Assembly (NCBI RefSeq): GCF_035594125.1
Contig: NC_087158.1
Span: forward strand, 6,064,501-6,128,500
Direction: 5' to 3'
Length of the DNA: 64,000 nt
Source: Scylla paramamosain
Lineage: Eukaryota; Arthropoda; Malacostraca; Decapoda; Portunidae
The notes beneath the pieces were generated by a model, which saw only the letters and a program-made list of their open reading frames with translations, was not told the origin of the DNA and did no database searches. Positions 38,660-51,350 of this stretch are shown piece by piece (the stretch's first letter is position 1; the number at the start of each line of letters is the position of its first letter). The position numbers and the translations under genes are program-made.

Positions 38660-39958
38660 GGTACCAAGATGCCAAAATTCTGCCAAAATTCAGGGAAATT
38701 ATGTGGAAAAAAGAACATTATCGAAAAAGTTAATTTACCTTTTTTTTAGAGTTATGTACCAAACCATGAAGTGTATGCAAAGCCACCTATTTGGGAAAAT
38801 TTAACGACTTTACAAGAAACCTGTGTTTTGAGTGTTTTTCCGCATGTAAAGCACGAAAACGATACATAATATGAAAGTCACTCTATATGGAAATCCAAAA
38901 CAAAATGACAAAACGTGTCTTTAAATTTACGTAGAAAAACGCTAAAACGGATGCAAACCAACTATTATGAAAAAAAAATAGAATAACATTACCAGAAAAG
39001 TATATTTTGTGTGTTTTTGAGCTTGTTACATGAAATAAAAAAACGCGAAAATGGATGCAAAACACTGTATATTACGAAAAAAAAAAAAAAAGACATAACG
39101 AGAAACGTGTATAATGAGTGTTTTATAGTTTCACCAGAATCACAAGGCAAAAAACGCAAGAACTCGTCTGTGTGGAGAAGTTTCTAAGATAACAAAATGA
39201 TGAAACTCATGAATAACACTCTTAATCAAGAAAAAGAGCAACCTTACTAAATGCGAGTATTTTGAGTGCTTTTTTTACATTGTTAGTTACCAAAACCCCA
39301 AATTCCATGCGAAACTAGCTTTATGTGGGAAAAAAAATGATATTAACAGAAAAGTGTCTTTGATTGTTTTTGAGCGTGTTAGGCAATAAAGCACTAAAAA
39401 GCAGGGCAATCACATTACATGGGAATAAAACCAACTTTTACGAAGAACTTGCCTTTTAGTGTTATTGACACGCATTTAATAAGGTTGCTATGTTTCTCAA
39501 TTAAGAGTGTTATTCATGAGTTTCAGCATATACACGAGTTTCTGCGTTTTTTGCCTTGTGGTTTTTTTGAACTATAAAACATTCCTTATACATTTTTCTA
39601 GCAATGTCCCTTTGTTTCCCAATATAGAGTGCTTTGTATCCATTTTCGGGTTTTTTTGTAGGTAACAAGCTCAAAAACACTCAAAATATACATTTTTAGT
39701 AATGTTTTTCTGCGTTTTGATATTGGTAGGTTTGTATTAGTTTTAGCGTTTTTCTACGTAAAACACTGAGAAGACACGTTTTCAGTAATTTTCTTTTGGA
39801 TTCCCACATAGAGTGAGTTCCCACATAGAGTGAGTGTATTATAACTGTTTTTAACTTCCTTAAGTACAAAAACGTTAAAACCCACAAATAATACTCTTTA
39901 AAGAGAATAAATAAATAAATAAATAAAAAATAGCATTTTTTTGTATTGATTTTCATAA
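38660..39958 (+). repeat. G unit carrying truncated inverted segment I-6
   Basis: ATTTGGGAAAATTTAACGAC and TTTACAAG signature. M0 to M7, then segment I, then only the end of M9 and M10 before the next head. Confidence 0.84.
39469..39834 (-). repeat. Inverted segment I-6, truncated
   Basis: Usual left breakpoint, but the segment stops inside reverse M2. It ends in a 17-bp tandem duplication (TTCCCACATAGAGTGAG at 39,801-39,817 and 39,818-39,834) and then joins forward M9 (TGTATTATAACTG). Confidence 0.88.
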
Positions 39959-41018
39959 GTACCGAGATGCCAAAATTCTGCCAAAATTTAGGGAATTTAT
40001 GTGGAAAAAAAAAACATTATCAAAAAATTTAATTATATCTTTTTTTCGGATTGTTATTTACCAAACCCTAAAGTGCATCCAAAGAACCTATATGAGGAAA
40101 TTAAAAGACTTTACCAGAAACCTGTCTTTTCAGTGTTTTTCAGCATGTTAGGCACCAAACCGATAAATAATATGGAAGTCAGTCAATATGTGAATCCAAA
40201 ACAAAATTACCAAAAACGTGTCTTCTCGGTGTTTTACGTAGAAAAAACGCTAAAACGGATGCAAAGCAACGAATATGAAGAAATAGAATAACATTACCAA
40301 AAAGTGTTTTTGAGCTTTTTACCTACAAAAAAACGCGAAAATGGATGTAAAAGCACTCTATATTACGAAGCAAAACGACATTTAGAGAAACGTGTATAAT
40401 AATTGTTTTATAGTTCCACAAGAACCACAAGAGAAAAAACGCAAAAACTCGTGTATATAGAGAAGTTTCTGACATACCAAAATGCTAAAACACTTTTAAT
40501 TGAAAAACAGAACTACTTTACCAAATGTGTGTATTTTGAGTGTTTTTCACATTCTTAGTTACGAAAATCTCAAAATTACATGCGAAACTAGCTTTATGTG
40601 GGGAAAAACATGATATTATCAGAAAAGTGTCTTTTGAGTGTTTTTGAGCGTGATATGCAACAAAGCACTAAAAAGCAGAATAATCACATTATATAGGAAG
40701 AAAACCAACTTCTACAAAGAACTTCCCTTTAAGTGTTTTTAACTCCTTACATACCAAAACGCTAAAACGCATACAAAACACCCATTATGGAGAAACAGAA
40801 TAACATTACCAAAAACATGTATTTTGAATGTTTTTGATCATGTTACCTATAAAAATGCTTAATTACATGCAAAGAACGCTATGTCTGTGAAACGAAAATA
40901 CATTACGAAAATCGTGTAGTATGATTGTTTTTAAGTTCCTTAAGTATCAAAAAACTAAAACCAACAAATAGAGAAAAAATAAATGAATAAAATATATTTT
41001 TTTTATTCATTTACATAA
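39959..41018 (+). repeat. A-like unit
   Basis: AGTACCGAGATGCC, CGGATTGTTATTTACC and ATGTGAATCC. Closest to the unit at 4652. Confidence 0.8.
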
Positions 41019-42142
41019 GTATAAAGATGCCAAATTTGAGGAAAAATTCAGGAAAATTATGTAAAAAAAAAAAACAAAAAAAAAATTTAGCTTTTTCCGG
41101 AATTATGTACGAATTGTAGAAGTGCATGCAAAGCCACCTATATGAGGAAATTACACGACTTTACCAGAAACCTGTCTTTTGAGTGTTTTTCAGCAATTTC
41201 AACAATATTACTGAACACGTGTCTTTTCAGTGATTTGCGCAGAAAAACGCGAAAACGGATGTAAACCAACCAATATGAAGAAATATAATATTACCAAAAA
41301 AATATATTTTGATGTGTTTTTGAGCTTGTTACCTACAAAAAATGCAAAAATGGATGGAAAGCACTTTATATTGGCAAAGAAAAGGACATTATGAGAAACG
41401 TGTATGAGTGTTTTATAGTTTGACAAGAACCTGAAGGTAAAAAACTCAAAAACTCGTGTACATAAAGAAGTTTCTTACATACCAAAAAGCTGAAACTCAT
41501 GAATAACACTTTTAATTTTGAAACAGAAATACCTTACAAAATGTGTGTATTAGAAAAGTTTCTTACATACCAAAATCCTGAAACTCATGAATAACACATT
41601 TAATTAAGAAATAGAACAACCTTACTAAATGCCTGTGTTTTGAGTTTTTTTCACATTCTTAGTTACCAAAACCCCAAATTCCATGCAAAACTAGCTTTAT
41701 AAGGAAAAAAAATTATATTACCAGAAAAGTGTCTTTTCAGTGTTTTTGAGCGTGTTAGGCAATAAAGCACTAAAAAGCAGGGCAATCACATTATATGGGA
41801 ATAAAAACAACTTTTACCAAGAACTTGTCTTTAAGTATTTTTGAGCTCATTACATACCAAAACGCTAAAACGCATGCAAAACACCTTTTATGGAGAAACT
41901 ATAAAATTACCAAAAACATATATTTTAAGTGTTTTTGATCATGTTATCTATAAAAACGCTTAAATACATGCAAAGAACCTTATGTTTGCGAAACGAAAGG
42001 ACATTACGAGAAATGTGTATTATAAGTGTTTTTAAGTTCCTTAAGTACCAAAAAGCTAAAACCCACAAATAACCCTCTTTATTTAGAAAAAAAGTAAGAA
42101 AATAAAAAAATAGGATATTTTTTTTTGTTATTCATCTTCATA
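41019..42142 (+). repeat. Unit B with duplicated M5
   Basis: AGTATAAAGATGCC head like 12,765, CCGGAATTATGTACGAA, shortened M2 (CAGCAATTTCAACAATATTA) and two M5 copies at about 41,470-41,610. Confidence 0.84.
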
Positions 42143-43259
42143 GGTACCAAGATGCCAAAATTCTGGGAAAATTCAGGGCTATTATATGATAAAACAAAAA
42201 TTATCAAAAAAGTTAATTTTACCTTTTTTTTTCGGAATGTTATGTACCAAACCCTAAAGTGCATGGAAAACCTCCTCCTATATGAGGAAATTAAACGACC
42301 TTACCAGAAATCTGTTTTTTGAGTGTTTTTCAGCATGTAAGGCACCAAAACGATAAATAATAAGGAACTCACTCTATATGAGAATGCAAAACAAAATTGC
42401 TGAAAACGTGTTTTTTCTTTCTTTTACGTAGAAAAACGCTAAAACGGATGCAAACCTACCAATATCAAGAAATAGAAAAATATTACATAAAAGGAATATT
42501 TTGAGTGTTTTTGAGCTTGTTACCTACAAAAAAAAAAAACGAGAACATTCATGCAAAGCACTCTATATTAGAAAACGAAAGGACTTTGCAAGAAAAGTGT
42601 ATAATAAGTTTTTTTTATAGTTCAAAAGAACCAAAAGGCAAAAAACACAAAAACTCGTGTATATGGAGAAGGTTCCTAGATGCCAAAATGCTGAAAATTA
42701 TGAATAACACTCTTAATTGAGAAACAGAACAACCTTACTAAATGCGTTTATTTTGAGTGCTTTTCACATTCTTAGTTACCAAAACCCCAAATTGCATGCG
42801 AAGCTACCTTTATGTGAGAAAAATGTTACATTTCCAGAAAAGTGTCTTTTAAGTGTTTTTGAGCGTGATAGGCAATAAAGCACTAAAAAGCAGGGCAATC
42901 ATATTACATTGGAATAACACCAATTTATACCATAAACTTGCCTTTAAGTGTTTTTTGAGCTCCTTATATACCAAACCGCTAAAACGCATGCAAAACAAAC
43001 TTTATGGAGAAACAGAATAACATTACCAAAAACATGTATTTTGAGTGTTTTTGATCATGTTATTTGTAAAAATGCTTAAATGAATGCAAAGAATATTATG
43101 TTTGGGAAATAAAAGGATATTACGAGAAACGTGTATTATGAGTGTTTTTTTAAGTTTCTTAAGTACCAAAAAGCTAAAACACACAAATAACACTCTATTT
43201 AGAAAATGAAAAAAAATAAATAAATAAAAAATAGGAATTTTTTGTTATTCATATTCATA
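42143..43259 (+). repeat. Unit C
   Basis: GGGCTATTATATGATAAAAC, AATAAGGAACTCACTCTAT. The M3/M4 boundary has a long A run (about 42,529-42,538). Confidence 0.84.
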
Positions 43260-44365
43260 GGTACCGATATGCCAAAATTCTGGGAAAATTTCAGGGCAAT
43301 CATATGATAAAAAAAATATTATCAAAAAAGTTAATTTCAGCTTTTTATTCGGACTGTTATGTACCAAACCCTAAAGTGCATGCAAAGACTCCTATATGAG
43401 GAAATTAAATGACCTTACCAGAAATATGTGTTTTGAGTGTTTTTAGCATGTTAGGCACCAAAACGATAAATAATAAGGAACTCACTCTATATGGGAATCA
43501 AAAAAAAAAGTTACTGAAAACGTGTTTTCTCAGTGTTTTACGTAGAAAAACGCAACAACGGATGCAAAGCAACCAATATCAAGAAATAGAAAAACGTTAC
43601 TAAAAAGGTATATTTTGAGTGTTTTTGAGCTTGTTACCTACAAAAAACGAGAAAATTGATGCAAAGCACTCTATATTGGGAAACAAAAGGACATTGCAAG
43701 AAAAGTGTATAATGAGTGTTTTATAGTTCAAAAGAACCACAAGGCAAAAAACGCCAAATATCGTGTATATTGAGATGTTTCCTAGATACAAAAATGCTAA
43801 AACTCATGTATAACACTCCTAATTGAGAAACCAGAGAAACCTTAATAAATGCGTGTATTTTGAGTGCTTTTCACATTCTTAGTTACCAAAACCCCAAATT
43901 GCATGGGAAAATAGATTTGTGGGAAAAAACAATGAGTTTAACAGAAAAGTGTCTTTTGAGTGTTTTTGAGCGTGATAGCCAGTAAAGCATCAAAAAGGAG
44001 GGCAATCACATCACATTGGAGGAAAAAGAATTTTTACCAAGAACTTGCCTTAAAGTGTTTTTGAGCTCCTTATATACCAAAACACTAAAATGCATGCAAA
44101 ACACTCTTTATGGTGAAACAGAGTAACATTACCAAAAACATGTATTTTGAGTGTTTTTCATCATGTTCCCAATAAAAATGATTAAATAAATGCAAAGAAC
44201 ACTATTTTTGGGAAAATAAAAGGAGATTACGTGAAACGGGTATTATGAGTGTTTTAAGTTTATTAATTACCAAAAAGCTAAAAGCCACAAATAACACTTT
44301 ATTGAGAAACAATAAATAAATTTAAAAAAATACATTTTTTTTCTTTCTTATTCATCCATCTTCAC
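43260..44365 (+). repeat. Unit C
   Basis: GACCTTACCAGAAATATG, AATAAGGAACTCACTCTAT, ACATTGCAAGAAAAGTGT. Confidence 0.84.
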
Positions 44366-46110
44366 AGGTACCGAAATGCCAAAATTCGGGCAAAATTCAG
44401 GAAATTATGTGAAATAAGAACATTATCAAAAAAGTTAAATTTAGCTTTTTTTTTAGGACTGTTATGTATCAAACCCCTAAAGTGCATGCAAAACCACCTA
44501 TATGGGGAAATTAAACGTCTTTGCCAGAAAACGGTCTTATGAGTGTTTTTCAGCATGTTAGCAACCAACACGATAAATAACATGGAAGTCTATATGGGAA
44601 TCCAAAACAAAATTACTAAAAACGTGTTTTTTCGGTGTTTTACATAGAAAAACGCAAAAACGGATGCAAACCAACCAATATGAAGAAATAAAATAACATT
44701 ACCAAAAAGGTATATTTTGAGTGTTTTTGAAATTGTTACAAACAAAAAACGCGAAAATGGATGGAAAGCACTCTATATTGGGAAGGAAAAGGACATTACG
44801 AAAACCGTGTATAAAGAGTGTTTTATAGTTTAACATAACAAGAACTACAAGGGAAAAAACGCAAAATTCGTGTATATAGTTTCTTATATAAAGTGTGTAA
44901 AGTTTCTTATATTCTAAAATGCTGAAACTCTGGAACAACACTCTTAACTGAGAAACAGAACAATCTTACTAAATACGTGTATTTTGAGTGTTTTTCACAT
45001 TCTTAGTTACCAAAACCCCCGAATTGCATGTGAAACCAGCTTTATGTGGGAAAAAAAATGACATTACCAGAAAAAATGTCTTTTGAGTGTTTTTGAGCGT
45101 GTTAGGCAATAAAGCACCAAAATGCAGGGCAAAAACATTACATTGGAATAAAACGAATTTTGAAAAAGAACTTGCCTTTAAGTGTTTTTGAGCTCTTTAT
45201 ATACCAAAACACTAAAACGCATACAAAATACACTTTATCTTGAAACAGAAGAACATTACCAAAAACATGTATTTTGAGTGTTTTTGATCATGTTACCAAT
45301 AAAAACGCTTAAATACATGCAAAGAACCCTATTTTTAGGAAACGAAAGGACATTACGAGAAACGTGTATTATGAGTGTTTTTAAGTTCCTTAAGTAAAAA
45401 AAAAGCTAAAACCCACAAATATTACGAGAAACATGTATATTGAGTGTCTTATTATTTTCGGGCAAAAGAACTTGTGGTTCACAAGAACCACAAGGCAAAA
45501 AACGCAAAAACTCGTGTATATAAAGAAGTTACTTAGATAGCAAAATGCTGAAACTCATGAATAAACATCTTAATTGAGAAACAGAACAACATTACCAAAT
45601 GAGTGTATTTTGAGTGTTTTTTTCATATTCTTTTCCAAAACCCTAAAAAGCATGCGAAACTAGCTTTATGTGGAAAAAAAATGACATTACCAAAAGTATC
45701 TTTTCAGTGTTTTTAAGCGTGTTAGACAATAAAGCACTTAAAAGCAAGGCAATCATATTACATTGGAATAAAACCAACATTTACCAAGAACTTGCCTTGA
45801 AGTGTTTTTCAGCTCCTTAACATAACAAATCGCTAAAATGCATGGAAAACACTCCTTTATGGAGAATCAGAATAGCATTACCAAAAATAAGTGTTTTGAG
45901 TGCTTTTATCATGTTACCTATAAAAACGCTTAAATACATGAAATGATCCCCATATTTTGGAAACGAAAGGACATTACGAGAAATGTGTATTAAGAATGTT
46001 TTTAAGTTCCTTAAGTACCAAAACGTTAAAACCTATAAATAACACTCTTTATAGAGAAAAAAAATAAATAAAAAAATAGCATTTTTATTTTTTTGTTATT
46101 GATGTTCATA
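44366..46110 (+). repeat. D unit joined to the back of an F unit
   Basis: D head CACAGGTACCGAAATGCC through M10. At about 45,420 ACCCACAAAT joins ATTACGAGAAAC, entering F-type M4 (CTTATTATTTTCGGGC), then M5 to M10. The unit boundary, M0-M3 of F and the A/T tract are absent. Confidence 0.82.
45471..45494. repeat. F-type M4 hairpin
   Basis: CTTGTGGTTC, loop ACAA, GAACCACAAG, identical to the copy at 38,022. Confidence 0.9.
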
Positions 46111-46532
46111 GGTACCAAGATGCCAAAATTCTGCCGAAATTCAGGGAAATTATGTGGAAAAAACATTACCGAAAAATTTCATTTTACCTTTTTTTCGGAG
46201 TTATGTTCCGAACCATAAAGTGTATGCAAAGCCACATATCTGATGATATTTAACAGCTTTACAAGAAACCTGTCTTTTGAGTGTTTTTATACATGTTAGG
46301 CACCAAAACGATAAATAATATGAAAGTCACTATATATGGAAATCCAAAACAAAATGACTGAAAACGTGTCTTTTAAAAGATTTACGTAGAAAAACGCTAA
46401 AACGGATGCAAACCAACCAATATGAAGAAATAGAATAACATTACCAAAAAAGTATATTTTGTGTGTTTTTAGCTTGTTACATAAAAAAAAAATGCGAAAA
46501 TGGATGCAAAGCACTTTATATAAGGAAAAAAA

Positions 46533-46563
46533 AAAGGACATAACGTGAAACGTTATGTCCTTT
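46533..46563. repeat. 13-bp perfect hairpin in G-type M4
   Basis: AAAGGACATAACG, loop TGAAA, CGTTATGTCCTTT. Other G units read GGACATAACGAGAAACGTG and then TATAATGAGTG, so the right arm here is a new inverted copy of the left. Confidence 0.93.
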
Positions 46564-46919
46564 ATGTGAGTGTTTTATAGTTTCACCAGAATCACAAGGC
46601 AAAAAAACGTAAAAACTCGACCGTATGGAGAAGTTTCTAAGATACCAAAGTACTGAAACTCATGAATAACACTCTTAATCAAGAAACAGAACAACCTTCC
46701 TAAATGCGTGTAGTTTGAGTGTTTTTCTACATTCTTAGTTACCAAAACCCCAAATTCAATGCGAAACTAGCTTTATGTGGAAAAAAAATGACATTACCAG
46801 AAAAGTGTCTTTGAGTGTTTTTGAGCGTGTTAGGCAATAAAACACTAAAAAGCAGGGCAATCACATTACATGGGAATAAAACCAACTTTTACGAAGAATT
46901 TGCCTTTTAGTGTTTTTGA

Positions 46920-47398
46920 CACGCATTTAGTAAGGTTGCTCTGTTTCTCAATTAAGTGTTATTCATGAGTTTCAGCATTTTGGTATATAGGAAACTTCTC
47001 CATATAAACGAGTTTTTGCGTTTTTTGCCTTGTGTGTTTTTTTTTTTAATTATAAAACATTCATTATACACTTTTCTCGCAATGTCCCTTTGTTTCCCAA
47101 TATAGAGTTCTTTGTATCGATTTTCGCGTTTTTTTGTAGGTAACAAGTGTTTTTACACTCAAAATATACATTTTTGGTAATGTTTTTCTGCTTCTTGATA
47201 TTAGTTGGTTTGTATCAGTTTTAGCGTTTTTCTACGTAAAAAACTGAGAAGACACGTTTTAAGTAAATTTCTTTTGGATTCCCACATAGAGTGAGTTCCT
47301 TATTATTTATCGTTTTGGTGCCTAACATGCTGAAAAACAATCAAAAGACAGATTTCTGGTAAGGTCTTTAATTTCCTCATATGGGGGGCTTTACATGT
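46920..47398 (-). repeat. Inverted segment I-7
   Basis: CACGCATTTAGTAAGG left edge, TTACATG right edge before TCTTTTCAGTG. Retains the longer M5/M4 part, like I-1 and I-3. Confidence 0.88.
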
Positions 47399-47798
47399 CT
47401 TTTCAGTGTTTTTGAGCGTGTTACGCAATAATGCACTAAGAGGCAGGGCAATCACATTACATGGGAATAAAACCAAATTTTACCAAGAACTTGCCCTTAA
47501 GTGTTTTTGAGCTCCCTACATACCAAACGCTAAAAAGCATGCAAAATACATTTGATGAAGAAACAGAATAACATTAACATTATTTTGAGTGTTTTTATCA
47601 TGTTATCTATAAAAACGCTTAAATACATGCAAAGAGCAACTTATGTTTGGGGAACGAAAGGACATTACGAGAAACGTGTATTATGATTGTTTTTGAAGTT
47701 CCTTCAGTACGAAAAAGCTAAAACCTACAAATAACACGTTTTAGAAAAAATAATAATAAATAAAAAAAAAAATGGGATTTTTTTTTTTATCTTCATAG

Positions 47799-48914
47799 GT
47801 ACCGAATTGCCAAAATTCTGCCAAAAAAATCAAGGAATTTATGTGAAAAAGAGAACATTATCATGAAAGTTAAATATAGTTTTATTTTTTCTGATTGTTA
47901 TGTACCAAAACCTAGAGTGCATGCAAACCCACCTATATAGGGAAGTTAAACGACTTTACCAGAAACCTGTGTTTTCAGTGTTTTTCATCATGTTAGGCAC
48001 CAATACGATAAATAATAAGAAAATCAGTCAGTATGTGAATCTAAAACAAAATTACTGAAAACATGTCTTTTCAGTGTTTTACGTAGAAAAATGTTAAGGC
48101 GGATGCAAACCATCCTATATGAAGAAATTGAATAACATTACCAAAAAGATATATTTTGAGTGTTTTTGAGTTTGTTACCTACAAAAAAAGCAAAAATGGA
48201 TTTAAAGCACTCTATATTAGGAAACAAAAGGAAATTACGAGAAACGTGTATAATGAGTGTTTTATAGTTTTAAAAGAACCACAAGGCAATAAACGCAAAA
48301 ACTCCTGTATATAGAGAAATTTTTACATACCAAAATGATGAAATGCATGAATAACACTTTTAATCGATAAACGGAACTACCTTACCAAATTGTGTATTTT
48401 GAGTGTTTTTCACATTCTTAGTTACAAAAATGCCAAATTACATGCGAAACTAGCATCATTTGGGAAAAAAAATGACATTACCAGAAAAGTGTCTTTTGAG
48501 TGTTTTTGAGCGTGATATGCAACAAAGCAATAAAAAGCAGAATAATCACATTACATGAGAATAAAACCAACTTTTACGAAAAATTTGCCTTTAAGTATTT
48601 TTTAACCCCTTATATACCAAACCACTAAAACGCATTTAAAACAAACATTATGGAGAAACAGAATAACATTACCAAAAGCATGTATTTTGAGTGTTTTTGA
48701 ATATGTGATCTATAAAAACGCTTAAGTACATGCAAAGAACATTATGTTTGGGAAACAAAAGGACATTACGAGAAACGTGTATTATGAGTGTTTTTGATAA
48801 GTTCCTTTAAGTACCAAAAAGCTAAAACCCACAAATAACATTTTTTATTTAGAAAATACAAAAAAATAAAATAAAATAAAATAAATAGGATTTTTTTTTA
48901 TTATTCATCTTCAT
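47799..48914 (+). repeat. Unit A
   Basis: GGTACCGAATTGCC, CCTATATAGGGAAGTTAAAC and ATGTGAATC signature. Follows segment I as in the other super-repeats. Confidence 0.85.
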
Positions 48915-50022
48915 AGGTACCGAGATGCCAAAATTCTGGGAAAATTCAGGGCAATTATGTGATAAAAGAATATTATCAAAAAACTTAATTTTAACTTTTT
49001 TTTTTTCGGACTCTTATGTACTAAACCCTAAAGTGCATCCAAAGTCTCCAATATGAGGAAATTAAACCTCACCAGAAATCTGTGTTTTATGCGTTTTTAA
49101 GCATGTTAGACACCAAAACGATAAATAATAAGGGACTCACTCTATATGGGAAATCAAAACAAAGTTACTGAAAACGTGTCTTCTCAGTGTTTTTCGTAGA
49201 AAAACGTTAAAACGGATACAAACCAACCAATATCAAGAAATAAAAAAACGTTACCAAAAAGGTATATTTTGAGTGTTTTTGAGTTTTTTACCTACAAAAA
49301 CGCGAAAATTGATGCAAAGCACTCTATATTGGGAAAGAAAAGGACATTGCAAGAAAAGTGTATAATGAGTGTTTTATACTTCAAAAGAACCACAAAGCAA
49401 ACAACGCAAAAACTCGTGTATATTTACAGATTTCTTAGATACCAAAATGCTGAAACTCATTAATAACACTCTTAATTGAGAAACAGAACAACCTTACTAA
49501 ATGCGTGTATTTTGAGTGCTTTTCACATTCTTAGTGACCAAAAACCCCAAAATGCAAAAATAGCTTTCTGGGGAAAAAAATTACTTTACCAGAAAAGTGT
49601 CTTTTGAGTGTTTTTCAACGTGGTAGGTAATAATGCACTCAAAAGCAGGACAATCACATTACATTGGAATAAAACCATTTTTTACCAAGAACTTGCCTTT
49701 AAGTGTTTTTGAGCTCCATTATACAAAACTGCTAAAACGCATGCAAAACATACTTTATGGAGAAACAGAATAATATTACCAAAACCTTGTATTTTGAGTG
49801 TTTTTGATCAAGTTATCTATAAAAACGCTTAAATACATGCAAAGAACTTTATGTCTGGGAAACAAAAGGATATTACCAGAAACGTGTATTATGAGTGTTT
49901 TTAAGTTCCTTAAGTACCAAAACGGTAAATCCCATAAATATCACTCTTTATTCAGAAAAAAATAAAAATAAATAAAAAAATAAAAAAATAGGATTTTTTA
50001 TTTTTCTTTATTTATCTTCATA
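48915..50022 (+). repeat. Unit C
   Basis: AATAAGGGACTCACTCTAT, CTTCTCAGTG, ACATTGCAAGAAAAGTGT. From about 49,000 onward it has a reverse-oriented counterpart at the right end of the window. Confidence 0.84.
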
Positions 50023-51350
50023 GGTACCGAGACGCCAAAATTCTGGGAAAATTCAGGGCAATTATATGATAAAAGAATATTAACAAAAAGTTAATTTTAG
50101 CTTTTATTTTCGGACTGTTATGTACCAAACCCTAAAGTGCATGCAAACCCTCCAATATGAGGAAATTAAACGACCTTATCAGAAATCTCTCTTTTGAGTG
50201 TTGTTCAGCATGTTAGGCACCAAAACAATAAATAATAAAGAACTCACTCTATATATTAACTCTAAACAAAATTACTGAAAACGTGTCTTTTCAGTGTTTT
50301 ACGTAGAAAAACGCTAAGACGAAAATAAACAAACCAATGTAAAGAAATAGAAAAACATTACCAAAAAGGTATATTTTGAGTGTTTTTGAGCTTGTTACCT
50401 ATAAAAAACACGAAAATTCATGCAAAGCACTCTATAATGGGAAAGAAAAGGACATTGCAAGAAAAGTGTATAATGAGTGTTTTTTTTTGTTCAAAAGAAC
50501 CACAAGGCAAAAAATGCAAAAACAAGTGTATATGAAGAAGTTTCGTAGATACCAAAATGCTGAAACTCATGAACAACACTCTTAATTGAGAAACAGAACA
50601 ATCTTACTAAATGTGTGTATTTTGAGTGCTTATCACATTCTTAGTTACCAAAACCCCAAATTGCATGCGAAACCAGCTTTATGTCGAAAAAAATCAAATT
50701 ACCAGAAAAATGTCTTTTTAGTGTTTTTGAGCGTGTTAGGCAATAAAGCACTAAAAAGGAGGGCAATCACATTACATTGGAATAAAAACAATTTTTAATA
50801 AGAACTTGCCTTTAAGTGTTTTTGAGCTCCTTATATACCAAAACACTAAAACGCATGCAAAATACACTTCATGGTGAAACAGAATAACATTAGCAAAAAC
50901 ATGTATTTTTATTGTTTTTTATCATATTACCAATAAAAACACTTAAATGACATTACCAGAAAAATGTCTTTTAAGTGTTTTAGAGCGTGATATGCAACAA
51001 AGCACTAAAAAGCAGAAAAATCACAAAACTTGGGAATAAAACAAACTTTTACGAAGAACTTGCATTTAAGTGTTTTTCTAACTCCTTACATAACAAAACG
51101 CTAAAACGCATGTAAAACACCCTTTATGGAGAAACAAAATAACTACCAAAAATATGTATTTTGAGCGTTTTTGATCATGTTACTTATAAAAACGCTTAAA
51201 TACATGTAAAGAACCCTATGTTTGTATAAGAAAAGTACATTAAGAAAATCGTGTATTATTAGTGTTTTTAAGTTCCTTAAGTACCATAAAGCTAAAACAC
51301 ACAAATAACACTTTATAGAGAAAAAAAAAATTTTGTTATTCATCTTCATA
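50023..51350 (+). repeat. C unit with internal M9-to-M6 joint
   Basis: C unit with private CAGAAATCTCTCTTTTGAG and TGTTGTTCAGC variants. At about 50,948 M9 (AAAAACACTTAAAT) joins M6 (GACATTACCAGAAAAATG), so M6-M8 occur twice. The counterpart at 61,639-62,962 has the same variants and the same joint. Confidence 0.87.

Larger units (their letters stand above)
32980..39834 (+). repeat. Super-repeat S5 (A-C-C-D-F-G-I)
   Basis: Order: A 33389, C 34450, C 35565, D 36646, F 37738, G 38660, truncated segment I. B is absent and C is doubled. Confidence 0.8.
39835..47398 (+). repeat. Super-repeat S6 (A-B-C-C-D/F-G-I)
   Basis: Order: A 39959, B 41019, C 42143, C 43260, D joined to F 44366, G 46111, segment I. 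Confidence 0.8.
46111..47798 (+). repeat. G unit carrying inverted segment I-7
   Basis: CCATAAAGTGTATGC, TTTACAAGAAACC and ATATGAAAGTCAC signature. Contains a private 13-bp hairpin in M4, then M5 to M7, segment I and M6 end/M7 to M10. Confidence 0.85.
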
